From Actinoplanes teichomyceticus ATCC 31121 (lineage in GTDB: Bacteria > Actinomycetota > Actinomycetes > Mycobacteriales > Micromonosporaceae): a stretch of 64,000 nucleotides of DNA. Positions within the stretch are counted from its first letter, which is position 1. Each line of letters opens with the position of its first letter. A model generated the notes under the pieces. That model ran no database searches. It saw nothing but the letters and a program-made list of their open reading frames with translations, and was not told the DNA's origin. This document shows positions 43,108 through 51,350 of this stretch, one piece after another. Both the position numbers and the translations under genes were made by a program. The DNA is taken from assembly GCF_003711105.1 (NCBI RefSeq), contig NZ_CP023865.1, forward strand, positions 2,629,001-2,693,000, given 5' to 3'.

Positions 43108-44213
43108 GAGGTGCGCCGTACCGCGTCGGCCCAGCCGCGCACCTCGGCCGCCTCCCGGGCGCCCGGGCCGACGTAGTCCGCGGACGGCCGGATGATCTTG
43201 CCGAGGCGCTTCTGTTCCAGCACGTGCGCGCTCCAGCCGGCCGTCCGGGCGCAGGTGAACAGCGCCGTGAACAGCTCCGCGGGCACCCCGGCGAAGTCCA
43301 GCACCACCGCGGCCCAGAACTCGACGTTGGTTTCCAGCACCCGGTCCGGCTTGCGTTCGCGCAGCTCGGCGAGCGCGGCCAGTTCCAGCTCCCGGGCCAC
43401 CTCGAAGCGCGGCGCGCCCAGTTCGAACGCCGCCTCCCGCAGGATCCGGGCGCGCGGGTCCTCGGCGCGGTAGACCGCATGGCCGAAACCCATCAGCCGG
43501 TGGCCGCCATCCAGGACGCCGCGGACGTACGCCCGCGCGTCCCCGGACCGCTCCACCGCCTCGATCATGCCGAGCACCCGGGCCGGCGCGCCCCCGTGCA
43601 GCGGCCCGGAGAGCGCCGCGATCGCCGCCGACAGGCAGGCCGGCACGTCCGCGCCGGTGCTGGCGACGACCCGCGCGGTGAACGTCGAGGCGTTCATGCC
43701 GTGCTCGGCGGCGCACACCCAGTAGCGGTCGAGCGCGGCCACGTGCCGCGGGTCCGGCTCGCCCCGCCAGCGGATCATGAAACGCTCGGTGGCGCTGCGA
43801 CCGGCGTCGACCAGGCGTTGCGGGACCGCGGCCGGGCCCGAGCCGCGGGCGGCCTGAGCGACGTACGACAGGACCGTCGCCGACGTGCGGGCCAGGTCGT
43901 CGCGGGCCTGCGCGTCGTCGATGTCGATCAGCTGGCGCAGGCTCCAGTGCGGCGCGAGCAGCGACACCGCCGCCTGCACGTCGGCACGGGCGTCCCCGGA
44001 GCGCACCGGGAGCGGGACCGGTCCGGCCGGGGGCAGCGGCCGGGTGAACTCGCCGTCGGCGAGCAGGCCCCAGACGTCGCCGAAGGTGACGTGGCCGGCC
44101 AGGGAGCGGATGTCGACACCGCGGTAGCGCAGGGAGCCGCCGTCGCGGTCGGGTTCGGCGATCTCGGTGTCGAACGCGACGACACCGGCGAGTCCAGGGT
44201 TGACAGTCAGCAT
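43104..44213 (-). CDS. citrate synthase (or 2-methylcitrate synthase)-like protein
   Basis: A 369-residue type-II-like synthase. Catalytic segments: [20 protein letters not shown] (His), [17 protein letters not shown] (His), and [20 protein letters not shown]. The third catalytic site reads [16 protein letters not shown], where the family usually has NVDF; Glu instead of Asp is notable. [20 protein letters not shown] is the family N-terminus. ATG 44213 is chosen over an upstream in-frame start because it follows the shared palindrome. Divergent from a second, HTH-bearing citrate synthase, and co-transcribed with a methyltransferase. Confidence 0.85.
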   Translation of the reverse strand: MLTVNPGLAGVVAFDTEIAEPDRDGGSLRYRGVDIRSLAGHVTFGDVWGLLADGEFTRPLPPAGPVPLPVRSGDARADVQAAVSLLAPHWSLRQLIDIDDAQARDDLARTSATVLSYVAQAARGSGPAAVPQRLVDAGRSATERFMIRWRGEPDPRHVAALDRYWVCAAEHGMNASTFTARVVASTGADVPACLSAAIAALSGPLHGGAPARVLGMIEAVERSGDARAYVRGVLDGGHRLMGFGHAVYRAEDPRARILREAAFELGAPRFEVARELELAALAELRERKPDRVLETNVEFWAAVVLDFAGVPAELFTALFTCARTAGWSAHVLEQKRLGKIIRPSADYVGPGAREAAEVRGWADAVRRTS

Positions 44214-44248
44214 GTCTTCAACATGACGACTGGCGGACGGGCCAGTCA

Positions 44249-44267
44249 ATGTTGACGCAGTCAACAT
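44249..44267. promoter_or_regulatory. palindrome ATGTTGAC-GCA-GTCAACAT between citrate synthase genes
   Basis: Perfect 8-base arms with a 3-base spacer, 15 bases before the HTH-citrate synthase start. An additional half-site TCAACATGA lies at 44218-44226, next to the divergent start, and a partial one at 44199-44213. The DNA-binding domain fused to the adjacent citrate synthase is the obvious candidate ligand. Confidence 0.8.
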
Positions 44268-44281
44268 GAGATGATGTGCAC

Positions 44282-45589
44282 ATGACGTCGGAACAGCTGC
44301 TCACCACGGAACAGGTCGCCCAGCGGCTCGGCGTGAAACCGGCGACGATCTACGCGTACGTCAGTCGTGGCCTGCTGTCGAGCCGCCGCAACGCGGCCGG
44401 CAAGGGCAGCATGTTCGCGAAAGCGGACGTGGACACGCTGATCGCGAGCCGACGCCGGGTGACGCCGAACATCCGGACCGGCATCACGCTGATCCGCGAC
44501 GGCGCGCTGTTCTACCGCGGCCACGACGCCACCGAGCTGGCGCGCACGGCGACCTACGAGGCCGTGGCCAATCTGCTGTGGACCGGTGAGCCGCGGCACG
44601 AGCCGTTCCCGTCGAACGCGGACATGGTCGCGCTGGCCAGGCGCATCGGGTCCGCGCTGCCCGGCGCGGCCCGGCTCGCCGACCGGCTGCGGGTCACGGT
44701 CGCCGCGGTCGCCGCCGCGGACCCGCTGCGCTTCGACACCTCGCCGGCGGCCGTCCTCACCACCGGCCGCACGCTGATCGCCACGATGGTCGCCGCCCTG
44801 CCGGTGGTCCCGCCGACCGTCCCCCCAGCGGGTCCGTCGGCCGCGCCGGGAAGTCCGGGAACCGAGGGGGCGCAGGGATCCGGGGGGACGCAGGGGTCCG
44901 GGGGGACGGACGGGTCCGGGGGGACGGACCACTGCGCTCGGGGCGAGCGCTCGGCGGGGGCCGGATCGCTCGCCGGGCTCCTCTGGCCGCGCCTCACCGG
45001 CCAGCCGATCTCGGATTCCGGCCGGCGCACCCTGGAAGCCGCCCTGATCCTGCTCGCCGACCACGACATCGCCGCGTCGACGCTGGCCGCCCGGGTCGCC
45101 GCCTCCACCCGCGCCCACCCCTATGCGGTGATCAGCGCCGGGCTCGCGGCGCTCGACGGCCCGCTGCACGGCGCCGCCAGCGAACACGTCCACCCGCTGG
45201 TGGCCGCGGCGCTCTCCGGCGGCGATCCGATCACGATCATCTCGGAGCGGCTGCGCGCCACCGGTGGCATCCCCGGCTTCGGCCACCCGCTGTATGCCTC
45301 CGGGGATCCGCGCGCCGGCGCCCTGTTCGACCTGCTCGGCGATCACCCGGTGCGCGCGGCGGCGACCCGGCTGGCGGACGCCGTGCGTACCCGGTCAGGC
45401 ATCCTGCCCAACATCGACCTCGCGCTGGCCGCCCTCGCCCTGCGTTACGACATGCCGCCCGACGCGGGCGAGGCGATCTTCGCCGTCGCCCGCACCGCGG
45501 GCTGGCTGGCACACGCCCTTGAGGAGTACGCCAACCGCCCGGCCCGCTTCCGCCCCACCGGCCAGTACTCCGGCCGCCAACCCAGCTGA
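44282..45589 (+). CDS. citrate synthase with N-terminal helix-turn-helix domain
   Basis: A 435-residue fusion. Residues ~5-58 form a MerR/excisionase-like HTH ([54 protein letters not shown]). The rest is citrate synthase: [35 protein letters not shown] (His), [17 protein letters not shown] (His), and [20 protein letters not shown], which keeps the Asp. A Gly/Ser/Thr-rich linker of GTQGSG-type repeats (residues ~195-216, DNA 44865-44931) interrupts the middle of the enzyme fold. It may be a metabolite-sensing autoregulator acting on the palindrome upstream. Start ATG 44282; GTG 44276 is possible. Confidence 0.87.
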   Translation: MTSEQLLTTEQVAQRLGVKPATIYAYVSRGLLSSRRNAAGKGSMFAKADVDTLIASRRRVTPNIRTGITLIRDGALFYRGHDATELARTATYEAVANLLWTGEPRHEPFPSNADMVALARRIGSALPGAARLADRLRVTVAAVAAADPLRFDTSPAAVLTTGRTLIATMVAALPVVPPTVPPAGPSAAPGSPGTEGAQGSGGTQGSGGTDGSGGTDHCARGERSAGAGSLAGLLWPRLTGQPISDSGRRTLEAALILLADHDIAASTLAARVAASTRAHPYAVISAGLAALDGPLHGAASEHVHPLVAAALSGGDPITIISERLRATGGIPGFGHPLYASGDPRAGALFDLLGDHPVRAAATRLADAVRTRSGILPNIDLALAALALRYDMPPDAGEAIFAVARTAGWLAHALEEYANRPARFRPTGQYSGRQPS

Positions 45590-45620
45590 AACGCTGTCCC
45601 GGTACGCCGCCCAGCGTGCG

Positions 45621-46262
45621 CTAGCGCTCCTCGTAACGGTCGAAGAAGACGACCTCCTCCAGCGGGCGGCGCCTGGGCTGCGCCCAGCGGCCCCTGCTCG
45701 GGTAGCCGAGCGGGACGATCGCCATGGTCAGCGCGTCGGCGGGAAGGCCGAGAAGGTCGCGTACCTCCTCCTCGTGCCCGATGTGCAGGGTGGTCAGGGT
45801 GGAGCCCAGGCCGTACGCCCGGGCGGCCAGCATCAGCTGCTGCACCGCCCCGTAGATCGACGACCCGAGTCGCGGGTTGCCGGATTTCGCGGCGCCGAGC
45901 AGGACCGGGACGATCCAGACCGGGGCCTGCTCGATGTGGTTGGCCAGGTGGTCGGCGGCCAGGAAGGTGCGCTTGCTCATCGGGCCGTCGTCCGGGGCGT
46001 TCAGGATCTGCTCGCGGCGGGAGCCGTAGTGGCGTTCCCAGCCCTCGCGGTACCAGCCGGCGATCTGCTTCTTGACCTCCGGGTCGCGGACCACGATCCA
46101 GGCCCACGCCTGGCTGTTGCCGCCGGAGGGGCCGCGGACCGCGGCGTCCAGGACGGCCCGGATGACGTCGTCGGCGATCGGCTCGGTGGACAGGTAGCGG
46201 CGGGCCGGGGTGGAGTGCAGGGCCTCCAGCAGGCCCAGATCCTGCGGCGCGGGAGTCGTCAT
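45621..46262 (-). CDS. nitroreductase-family FMN oxidoreductase
   Basis: A 213-residue NAD(P)H-dependent flavoprotein of the nitroreductase fold. LLEALHSTPARRYLSTEPIA, VRGPSGGNSQAWAWIVVRD (FMN-binding) and AVQQLMLAARAYGLGSTLTT plus IVPLGYPSRGRW are family motifs. It acts on nitro or quinone compounds, or could supply reduced flavin. ATG 46262. It is convergent with the HTH-citrate synthase gene, 31 bases apart. Confidence 0.9.
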   Translation of the reverse strand: MTTPAPQDLGLLEALHSTPARRYLSTEPIADDVIRAVLDAAVRGPSGGNSQAWAWIVVRDPEVKKQIAGWYREGWERHYGSRREQILNAPDDGPMSKRTFLAADHLANHIEQAPVWIVPVLLGAAKSGNPRLGSSIYGAVQQLMLAARAYGLGSTLTTLHIGHEEEVRDLLGLPADALTMAIVPLGYPSRGRWAQPRRRPLEEVVFFDRYEER

Positions 46263-46276
46263 GACCGGAGCCTAGT

Positions 46277-46353
46277 GCGGCGAGCGCCGATGCGCGCCGG
46301 CTCGCAATCCGGCATCCCGGTGCGGAGGGTCCGGCGGCGAGCGCCGATGCGCG
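46277..46353. repeat. duplicated 20-base element upstream of nitroreductase gene
   Basis: GCGGCGAGCGCCGATGCGCG occurs at 46277-46296 and again, identical, at 46334-46353 (offset 57), in the intergenic region between two minus-strand genes. Confidence 0.7.
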
Positions 46354-46416
46354 CGGCGCGCACCCCGGCGGGATCGCGGCGCCGGGGCGGGCCGGCGCCG
46401 GCCGGACGGTGCGGCC

Positions 46417-46968
46417 TCAGGTGGTCCAGGCGGCGAGGACGACGCCACGTGCGTCGATGACCAGGATCTGGGCGCCCGCGCCGATGCCGACGCCGGCGGA
46501 GTGCTCGAACGGGACGCGCCAGGTGAACGACGCGCCGGTGTGCAGCGTCATGGCGCCCGGTGGGCGGGAGGCGCCGTCGATCGGGCCGCTCTCCGAGCCG
46601 CCGGCGTAGCGCAGCCGGACCAGCGCCGGCCCGAACTCCCACGTGCCGCGCAGCACCCTGACGGTCACCCGGACCACGTACGGCGGGTCACCGGCCTGGT
46701 CGGGACCGGCCGGCTCCTCGGTGACCCGCACCCGGGCGGCCAGATCGGCGGTACGGATGTCCTGTCCGGAGCCGAGCGGCCGCGCGTCGCCGGCGGGCGG
46801 CCGGGAGACGCTGTCCGGCGCGGCCGCCCGCGCCTCGCCCGCCGCGGTGACGGGGGCGGGGGAGGCGGCCGGCGGGGACGGCGTGGGCGGCGCCGCCGGT
46901 GGTTCCGGGCCGCAGCCGGCCGTGAGCCCCCCGAGCAGCGCGGCGATCAGCTGGGTCGCTCGGCGCAT
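46417..46968 (-). CDS. putative lipoprotein of unknown function
   Basis: A 183-residue exported protein. The signal peptide RRATQLIAALLGGLTAGC carries a lipobox with Cys19, followed by a Pro/Ala linker (EPPAAPPTPSPPAASPAPVT) and a ~110-residue beta-rich domain (YVVRVTVRVLRGTWEFGPAL, ASFTWRVPFEHSAGVGIGAG). The domain resembles small extracellular beta-sandwich domains, but I do not recognise the family. ATG 46968 or 46977 can serve. The gene is preceded by a 150-base gap after the hydrolase operon. Confidence 0.75.
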   Translation of the reverse strand: MRRATQLIAALLGGLTAGCGPEPPAAPPTPSPPAASPAPVTAAGEARAAAPDSVSRPPAGDARPLGSGQDIRTADLAARVRVTEEPAGPDQAGDPPYVVRVTVRVLRGTWEFGPALVRLRYAGGSESGPIDGASRPPGAMTLHTGASFTWRVPFEHSAGVGIGAGAQILVIDARGVVLAAWTT

Positions 46969-47127
46969 GTGTTCCATCCAACCGCTACCGGCCGGTTCCG
47001 CAACCCCACGGTGCGGGATTTCCGTCGTGCCGGTGAGCTGACCAGCCATTTCCCGGGGTCGATGTCGGGATGCCGACGGCTGGCCGCGGGGACCCGGGCG
47101 ACTCCGCCCCGGGCCGCCCGCCCGGCC

Positions 47128-47967
47128 TCAGACCGGCACCTCGGCGAGCATCGGGCGGACCAGGCGGGCGAACTCGTCCGGCCGCTCGATCTGCGGCATG
47201 TGCCCGGTGTCGGCGAACATGTGGGACCGGGCGTGCGGGAACGCCGCCCGGGCCGCCGCCAGGTGGGTGCTGGGCAGGATCAGATCGCGGTCACCCCACA
47301 GGATCATGGTGGGTCTGGCCAGCTCGGCGAGGGCGGCCAGCAGCGTGGACCGCCAGGCCGGGGCGACCCCGCGGAAGCCGCCCAGCTCCTTGGCGATCTC
47401 CAGGTAGACCGCCGCGAAGTCCGGTTGCCGGGCGATCCTGATCGCCATCGCCACCCGTTCCGGGGTGACCAGCGCCCGGTCCCGGAACAGGGTGCGCTCG
47501 ACCCGTGGCGCGGTGCGCCGGTCGATGCGCCGCAGCATCTGCCGCCCCACCCCGGGCAGCGCCAGCAGCCGCAGCGCCCAGGTCACCTCCCGGCCGAAGC
47601 CGGCGCTGTTCACCAGGGTCAGCGTGGCCACCCGCTCCGGTGTGCCGGCCAGCATGGTCATCGACACCGCGCCGCCCAGTGAGTTGCCCATCAGGTGCAC
47701 CGGGCGGGTCTCGCCGAGCGCGTCCAGGGTGGCCCACACGCCGTCGGCCAGCACCCGCAGCGTGGTCGGCTCGGGCATCCGCTGGGACAGCCCGAAGCCG
47801 GGCATGTCCATGCTGATCACCCGGTAGTCGGTGTCCAGCCGGGGGTGCTGCAACGACCAGTCCTCCAGGCTGCGGCCGATGCCGTGCAGCAGCAGCACCG
47901 GCGGGGCGGCCGGGTCACCGGTCTCGTGGACACGGATGCGGGCACCGCGTACGTCCAGGTGGTTCAT
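47128..47967 (-). CDS. alpha/beta-hydrolase
   Basis: A 279-residue hydrolase. VLLLHGIGRSLEDWSLQHPR provides the oxyanion HG, GNSLGGAVSMTMLA the nucleophile Ser, ILWGDRDLILPSTHL the acid and DTGHMPQIERPDEF the catalytic His. It could hydrolyse the ester or lactone produced by the Baeyer-Villiger-type monooxygenase encoded upstream in the same operon. ATG 47967 overlaps the stop of the SDR gene (ATGA). Confidence 0.9.
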   Translation of the reverse strand: MNHLDVRGARIRVHETGDPAAPPVLLLHGIGRSLEDWSLQHPRLDTDYRVISMDMPGFGLSQRMPEPTTLRVLADGVWATLDALGETRPVHLMGNSLGGAVSMTMLAGTPERVATLTLVNSAGFGREVTWALRLLALPGVGRQMLRRIDRRTAPRVERTLFRDRALVTPERVAMAIRIARQPDFAAVYLEIAKELGGFRGVAPAWRSTLLAALAELARPTMILWGDRDLILPSTHLAAARAAFPHARSHMFADTGHMPQIERPDEFARLVRPMLAEVPV

Positions 47968-48839
47968 CGGCCCGCACCCACCCGCGGGCGCCCGGCCGCC
48001 TTGACCGAGACGGACGTCAGCGCCCGGACGATCCTCGCGTGACCGACCGGCAGCAGCCGGGCCAGCAGGTCCGGCGCCTTGGCGTTGGCCGCGATCAGCA
48101 GGCGCGCCCGGCGCTTGGCGACGGCCCGCAGGATCTGCTCGGCGGCCTTCTCCGGGGGGAAGCTGAGCAGCGCGGCGAACAGCCGGCGGTTCGGCTCGAT
48201 CTCCGCCTCCGGCACGTTCGCCCCGACCAGCGCGCTCTCCGCGATCCGGGTACGGATCCCGCCCGGGTGCACGGTGGTCACCCCGACCCGGTTGTCGATC
48301 AGCTCGCCGCGCAGCGCCTCGCTGAGCCCGCGCAGCGCGAACTTGCTGGCGCTGTACGCGCTCTGCCCGGGCGGCGCGATCAGCCCGAACAGGCTGGACA
48401 CGTTCACCAGGTGGCTGCCCGGCCGGGCGGTCAGCGCCGGCAGCAGCGCGTGGGTGAGCAGCATCGGGGCCCGGAAGTTCACGTTCATGACGCGTTCGAA
48501 CTGCTCGACGCTGACCTGGTCGAACCGGCCGCCCAGCGCGATGCCGGCGTTGTTGATCAGCAGTCCGAGGGCCGGGTGCTCGGCGAGCACCCGCGCGGCG
48601 AGCCCCTCGACCGCCGCCCGGTCGGCGAGATCGGCGACGACGGCCTGCACGCTCAGGCCGGGATGGGCGGCGCGGATCCGGGCGGCGACCGGGTCGAGCC
48701 GGGCGCCGTCGACGTCGACCAGGACCAGGTCGCTGCCGCGGTGCGCCAGGCCGTAGGCGAGCTGTTCGCCGATGCCGCTGGCGGCGCCGGTGAGGACGGC
48801 GGTGCGGCCGGCGAACCGGTAGGGATCGAGACGGGGCAT
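47964..48839 (-). CDS. short-chain dehydrogenase/reductase
   Basis: A 291-residue classical SDR. The nucleotide-binding TGAASGIGEQ, LLINNAGIALGG and catalytic YSASKFAL (Tyr-x3-Lys) are present. In the mycobacterial mymA-type arrangement such an SDR works with the adjacent monooxygenase, oxidising alcohols to the ketones it uses. Its ATG overlaps the monooxygenase stop (TGATG). Confidence 0.92.
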   Translation of the reverse strand: MPRLDPYRFAGRTAVLTGAASGIGEQLAYGLAHRGSDLVLVDVDGARLDPVAARIRAAHPGLSVQAVVADLADRAAVEGLAARVLAEHPALGLLINNAGIALGGRFDQVSVEQFERVMNVNFRAPMLLTHALLPALTARPGSHLVNVSSLFGLIAPPGQSAYSASKFALRGLSEALRGELIDNRVGVTTVHPGGIRTRIAESALVGANVPEAEIEPNRRLFAALLSFPPEKAAEQILRAVAKRRARLLIAANAKAPDLLARLLPVGHARIVRALTSVSVKAAGRPRVGAGR

Positions 48840-50299
48840 CAGACCACCTCGGTGTGCGGGACGGGAGCGGTACGCCGGGCGAAGATCATGTCCCGGGTGA
48901 CGTCGGCGCGCGGGGTGGCCAGCACGTCACGCAGGTAGTTCTGCCGGACCAGCCAGGGGTCCCGGTCGCCCTGCCGAGGGAACCTGTCCAGCGCCCGCTG
49001 GACGTACCCGGACGAGAGGTCGAGCAGCGGGCGGCCGGTGCCGGCCGGTCGGGTCGGGGTGGCCACGGCGTAGCCGTGCCGGTCCATGTGGTCGAGCAGT
49101 TTGAGCACGTACCGGTGGGAGAGGTCGGCGCGCAGCGTCCACGACGCGTTGACGTAGCCGATGCAGTACGCGAAATTCGGCACCCCGGAGAGCATCAGCC
49201 CGCGGTAGGCGGCCTGCTCGCCGATGACGACCGGCACGCCGTCCAGGCTGACCCGTACGCCGCCGACCGGCAGCAGCGACAGTCCGGTCGCCGAGACCAC
49301 CACGTCGGCCGCCAGCACCCGGCCCGACCGCAGCCGGACGCCCTCCGGGACGAACTCGTCGATGTGGTCGGTCACCACCGACGCCCGGCCGGAGCTGATG
49401 GCGTGGAACAGGTCGCCGTTGGGGATCACGCACAGCCGCTGGTCCCAGGGCTCGTAGTAGGGCTTGAAGTGCTCCTCGACGTAACCCGGGTCGCCCAGGA
49501 ACCGGCCGGCCACGGCCTGCAGCACCCGGCGGACCTGCTTCGGGTGGCGCCGTGCCAGCTGGTAGAAGGCCTGGGTGACCAGGATGTTCTTGGCCCGGGC
49601 GACCCGGTTGGCCGCCGCCGGCGGCAGGACCCGGCGGGCCAGGTCGGCGAACACGTCGCGGTTCGGCAGCGGGATCACGTACGTCGGTGAGCGCTGCAGC
49701 ATCGTCACGTGCGCCGCGTCCCGCGCCATCGCCGGGACCAGGGTGACCGCGGTCGCGCCGCTGCCGATCACCACCACCCGCTTGCCGGTGTGGTCCAGGT
49801 CGTCCGGCCAGGACTGCGGGTGCACCAGGCGGCCGCGGAACTCGTCGAGGCCGGGGAAGTCCGGCTGGTAGCCCGCGGCGTAGCTGTAGTAGCCGGCGCA
49901 GGCGTACAGGAACCTCGCGGTGTAGACGTCCCCGCCCTCGGTCCGCAGCGTCCAGCGCGCCGCGTCCGCCGACCAGTCCGCGCTGACCACCCGCGCGCCG
50001 AACCGGATGTGCCGGGTGATCCCGGCCTCCTCGGCGGTCTCCTCGATGTACCGCCGGATCTTGTCGCCGGACGCCAGCGACTCCGGTTCGCGCCACGGCC
50101 GGAACGGGTAACTGAGCGTGAACATGTCCGAGTCGGAGCGGACCCCGGGGTAGCGGAACAGGTCCCAGGTGCCGCCGATCGCGTCCCGGGCCTCCAGGAT
50201 CGCGTACGTGTCGGCCGGCCGCTGCCGCTGCAACCGCCACGCGGCGCCGATCCCGGACAGCCCGGCGCCGATGATCAGCACATCGAAGTCCCCGCTCAT
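48839..50299 (-). CDS. flavin-containing Baeyer-Villiger-type monooxygenase
   Basis: A 486-residue FAD/NADPH monooxygenase. FAD site IIGAGLSGIGAAWRLQRQRP, the Baeyer-Villiger fingerprint FRGRLVHPQSWP (F-x-G-x3-H-x3-W-P) and NADPH site VVIGSGATAVTLVPAMA are intact, as is YVNASWTLRADLSHRYV near the C-terminus. Gene order and sequence recall mycobacterial MymA/EthA. It should oxidise ketones or heteroatoms of hydrophobic substrates. ATG 50299 overlaps the DUF4873 gene. Confidence 0.92.
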   Translation of the reverse strand: MSGDFDVLIIGAGLSGIGAAWRLQRQRPADTYAILEARDAIGGTWDLFRYPGVRSDSDMFTLSYPFRPWREPESLASGDKIRRYIEETAEEAGITRHIRFGARVVSADWSADAARWTLRTEGGDVYTARFLYACAGYYSYAAGYQPDFPGLDEFRGRLVHPQSWPDDLDHTGKRVVVIGSGATAVTLVPAMARDAAHVTMLQRSPTYVIPLPNRDVFADLARRVLPPAAANRVARAKNILVTQAFYQLARRHPKQVRRVLQAVAGRFLGDPGYVEEHFKPYYEPWDQRLCVIPNGDLFHAISSGRASVVTDHIDEFVPEGVRLRSGRVLAADVVVSATGLSLLPVGGVRVSLDGVPVVIGEQAAYRGLMLSGVPNFAYCIGYVNASWTLRADLSHRYVLKLLDHMDRHGYAVATPTRPAGTGRPLLDLSSGYVQRALDRFPRQGDRDPWLVRQNYLRDVLATPRADVTRDMIFARRTAPVPHTEVV

Positions 50300-50607
50300 C
50301 CGGCCACCGCCGGCGGGTTCGCCGGAAACCACGGCGGAGTGCCCGCGCCGGTGATCCGCACGCCGCCCCACGGGTCGGGCTCGCTCAGCCGCACCGGCGT
50401 CTCCGGCGCCCCGGGGATCGCGATGGTCGCCCGGCGCAGCCCGCCGCTGACGCGTTCGCGCAGATCCTCGACCGGACTGGTGCGGCCCGCCCAGCGGAAC
50501 CGGCCCTCCACCGGCTCGAAGCGCGCGGACATCCGCACCTCGACCGCGACCGGGCCGTCGTCCAGCCGCAGCGTCGCCGGTCCCCGGTACTGCTCGTCAT
50601 CGGTCAC
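50296..50607 (-). CDS. DUF4873 domain protein
   Basis: A 103-residue protein beginning TDDEQYRGPATLRLDDGPVA followed by VEVRMSARFEPVEGRFRWAG, a small beta-barrel-like domain I assign to DUF4873 from memory. In other actinobacteria the domain is fused to, or next to, flavin monooxygenases, as here. GTG 50607 overlaps the TetR stop (GTGA) and its own end overlaps the monooxygenase start, so all are co-translated. Confidence 0.75.
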   Translation of the reverse strand: MTDDEQYRGPATLRLDDGPVAVEVRMSARFEPVEGRFRWAGRTSPVEDLRERVSGGLRRATIAIPGAPETPVRLSEPDPWGGVRITGAGTPPWFPANPPAVAG

Positions 50608-51287
50608 GGTATCGACCACCCTTCTGCTTGGGCCGCCAGCCCGCCGGGGGTGTCGGCGGCGCGGCTGATCCCGGCGACGCCACCCCAGAGGAACGCGGTC
50701 AGGTATTCGCCGAGCGCCTCGCGGCTGATCGGCTGCTGCTGCCGGAGCCACCAGTCGCCGACCGACTGCACGTAGCCGACCACCCCGTACGCCCACGGCA
50801 GCGCGGCGCCGGAGTCGAGCCCGCGGGCCCGCAGCCGGTCGCCGAAGATCCGCGCCAGGCCGCTGGCCACGGTGTCCACCACGTCGGCGACCACGTCGCG
50901 GCGCCGGGCGATGTCCGGCTGGTGCACCACGAACCGGTACAGGTTCAGGTCGGCCTCGATGTGCGCCAGGTAGACGTCGATGGCGGCGGCGATCGCGGCC
51001 CGCTCCTCACGGACCGACTCGACCGCCGGGATCATCGCCTCCAGCACCAGCGCCCCGGCGCGCTGCCCGACGGCCAGCCACAGCTCGGACTTGTCGGCGA
51101 AGTACCGGTACAGCACCGGCTTGCTGACCCCGGCGTGCGCGGCGATGGCGTCCATGCCGACCTCCGGCCCGTGCTGCCGGATCGCCTCGATCGCCGCGGC
51201 GGTGAGCTCGGCGCGGCGCTGCTCGCGGTGGCCGTCCCAGCGGCCGCGGCGGCGGTCGGTGTTGACGGGGGGAGTGACCGACTTCAT
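50604..51287 (-). CDS. TetR-family regulator of the oxidation module
   Basis: A 227-residue TetR protein. HTH: AAIEAIRQHGPEVGMDAIAA, HAGVSKPVLYRYFADKSELW. The C-terminal domain (LWGGVAGISRAADTPGG) resembles TetR regulators of mycobacterial lipid and alkane pathways. First gene of a five-gene operon and divergent from the AurF-like oxygenase, with a GTTACC-N3-GGTAAC palindrome in the 63-base gap; it likely controls both sides. Confidence 0.92.
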   Translation of the reverse strand: MKSVTPPVNTDRRRGRWDGHREQRRAELTAAAIEAIRQHGPEVGMDAIAAHAGVSKPVLYRYFADKSELWLAVGQRAGALVLEAMIPAVESVREERAAIAAAIDVYLAHIEADLNLYRFVVHQPDIARRRDVVADVVDTVASGLARIFGDRLRARGLDSGAALPWAYGVVGYVQSVGDWWLRQQQPISREALGEYLTAFLWGGVAGISRAADTPGGLAAQAEGWSIP

Positions 51288-51303
51288 AGTACTAGAAGTA
51301 ACT

Positions 51304-51318
51304 GTTACCGCCGGTAAC
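51304..51318. promoter_or_regulatory. GTTACC-GCC-GGTAAC palindrome, TetR operator
   Basis: Perfect 6-base arms with a 3-base spacer, 17 bases before the TetR start on one side and 33 before the AurF-like start on the other. TTACC/GGTAA palindromes are typical for this regulator family. Confidence 0.8.
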
Positions 51319-51350
51319 GTCAAGCACCTGCCGCTTCCTGGAGGGCTGCC

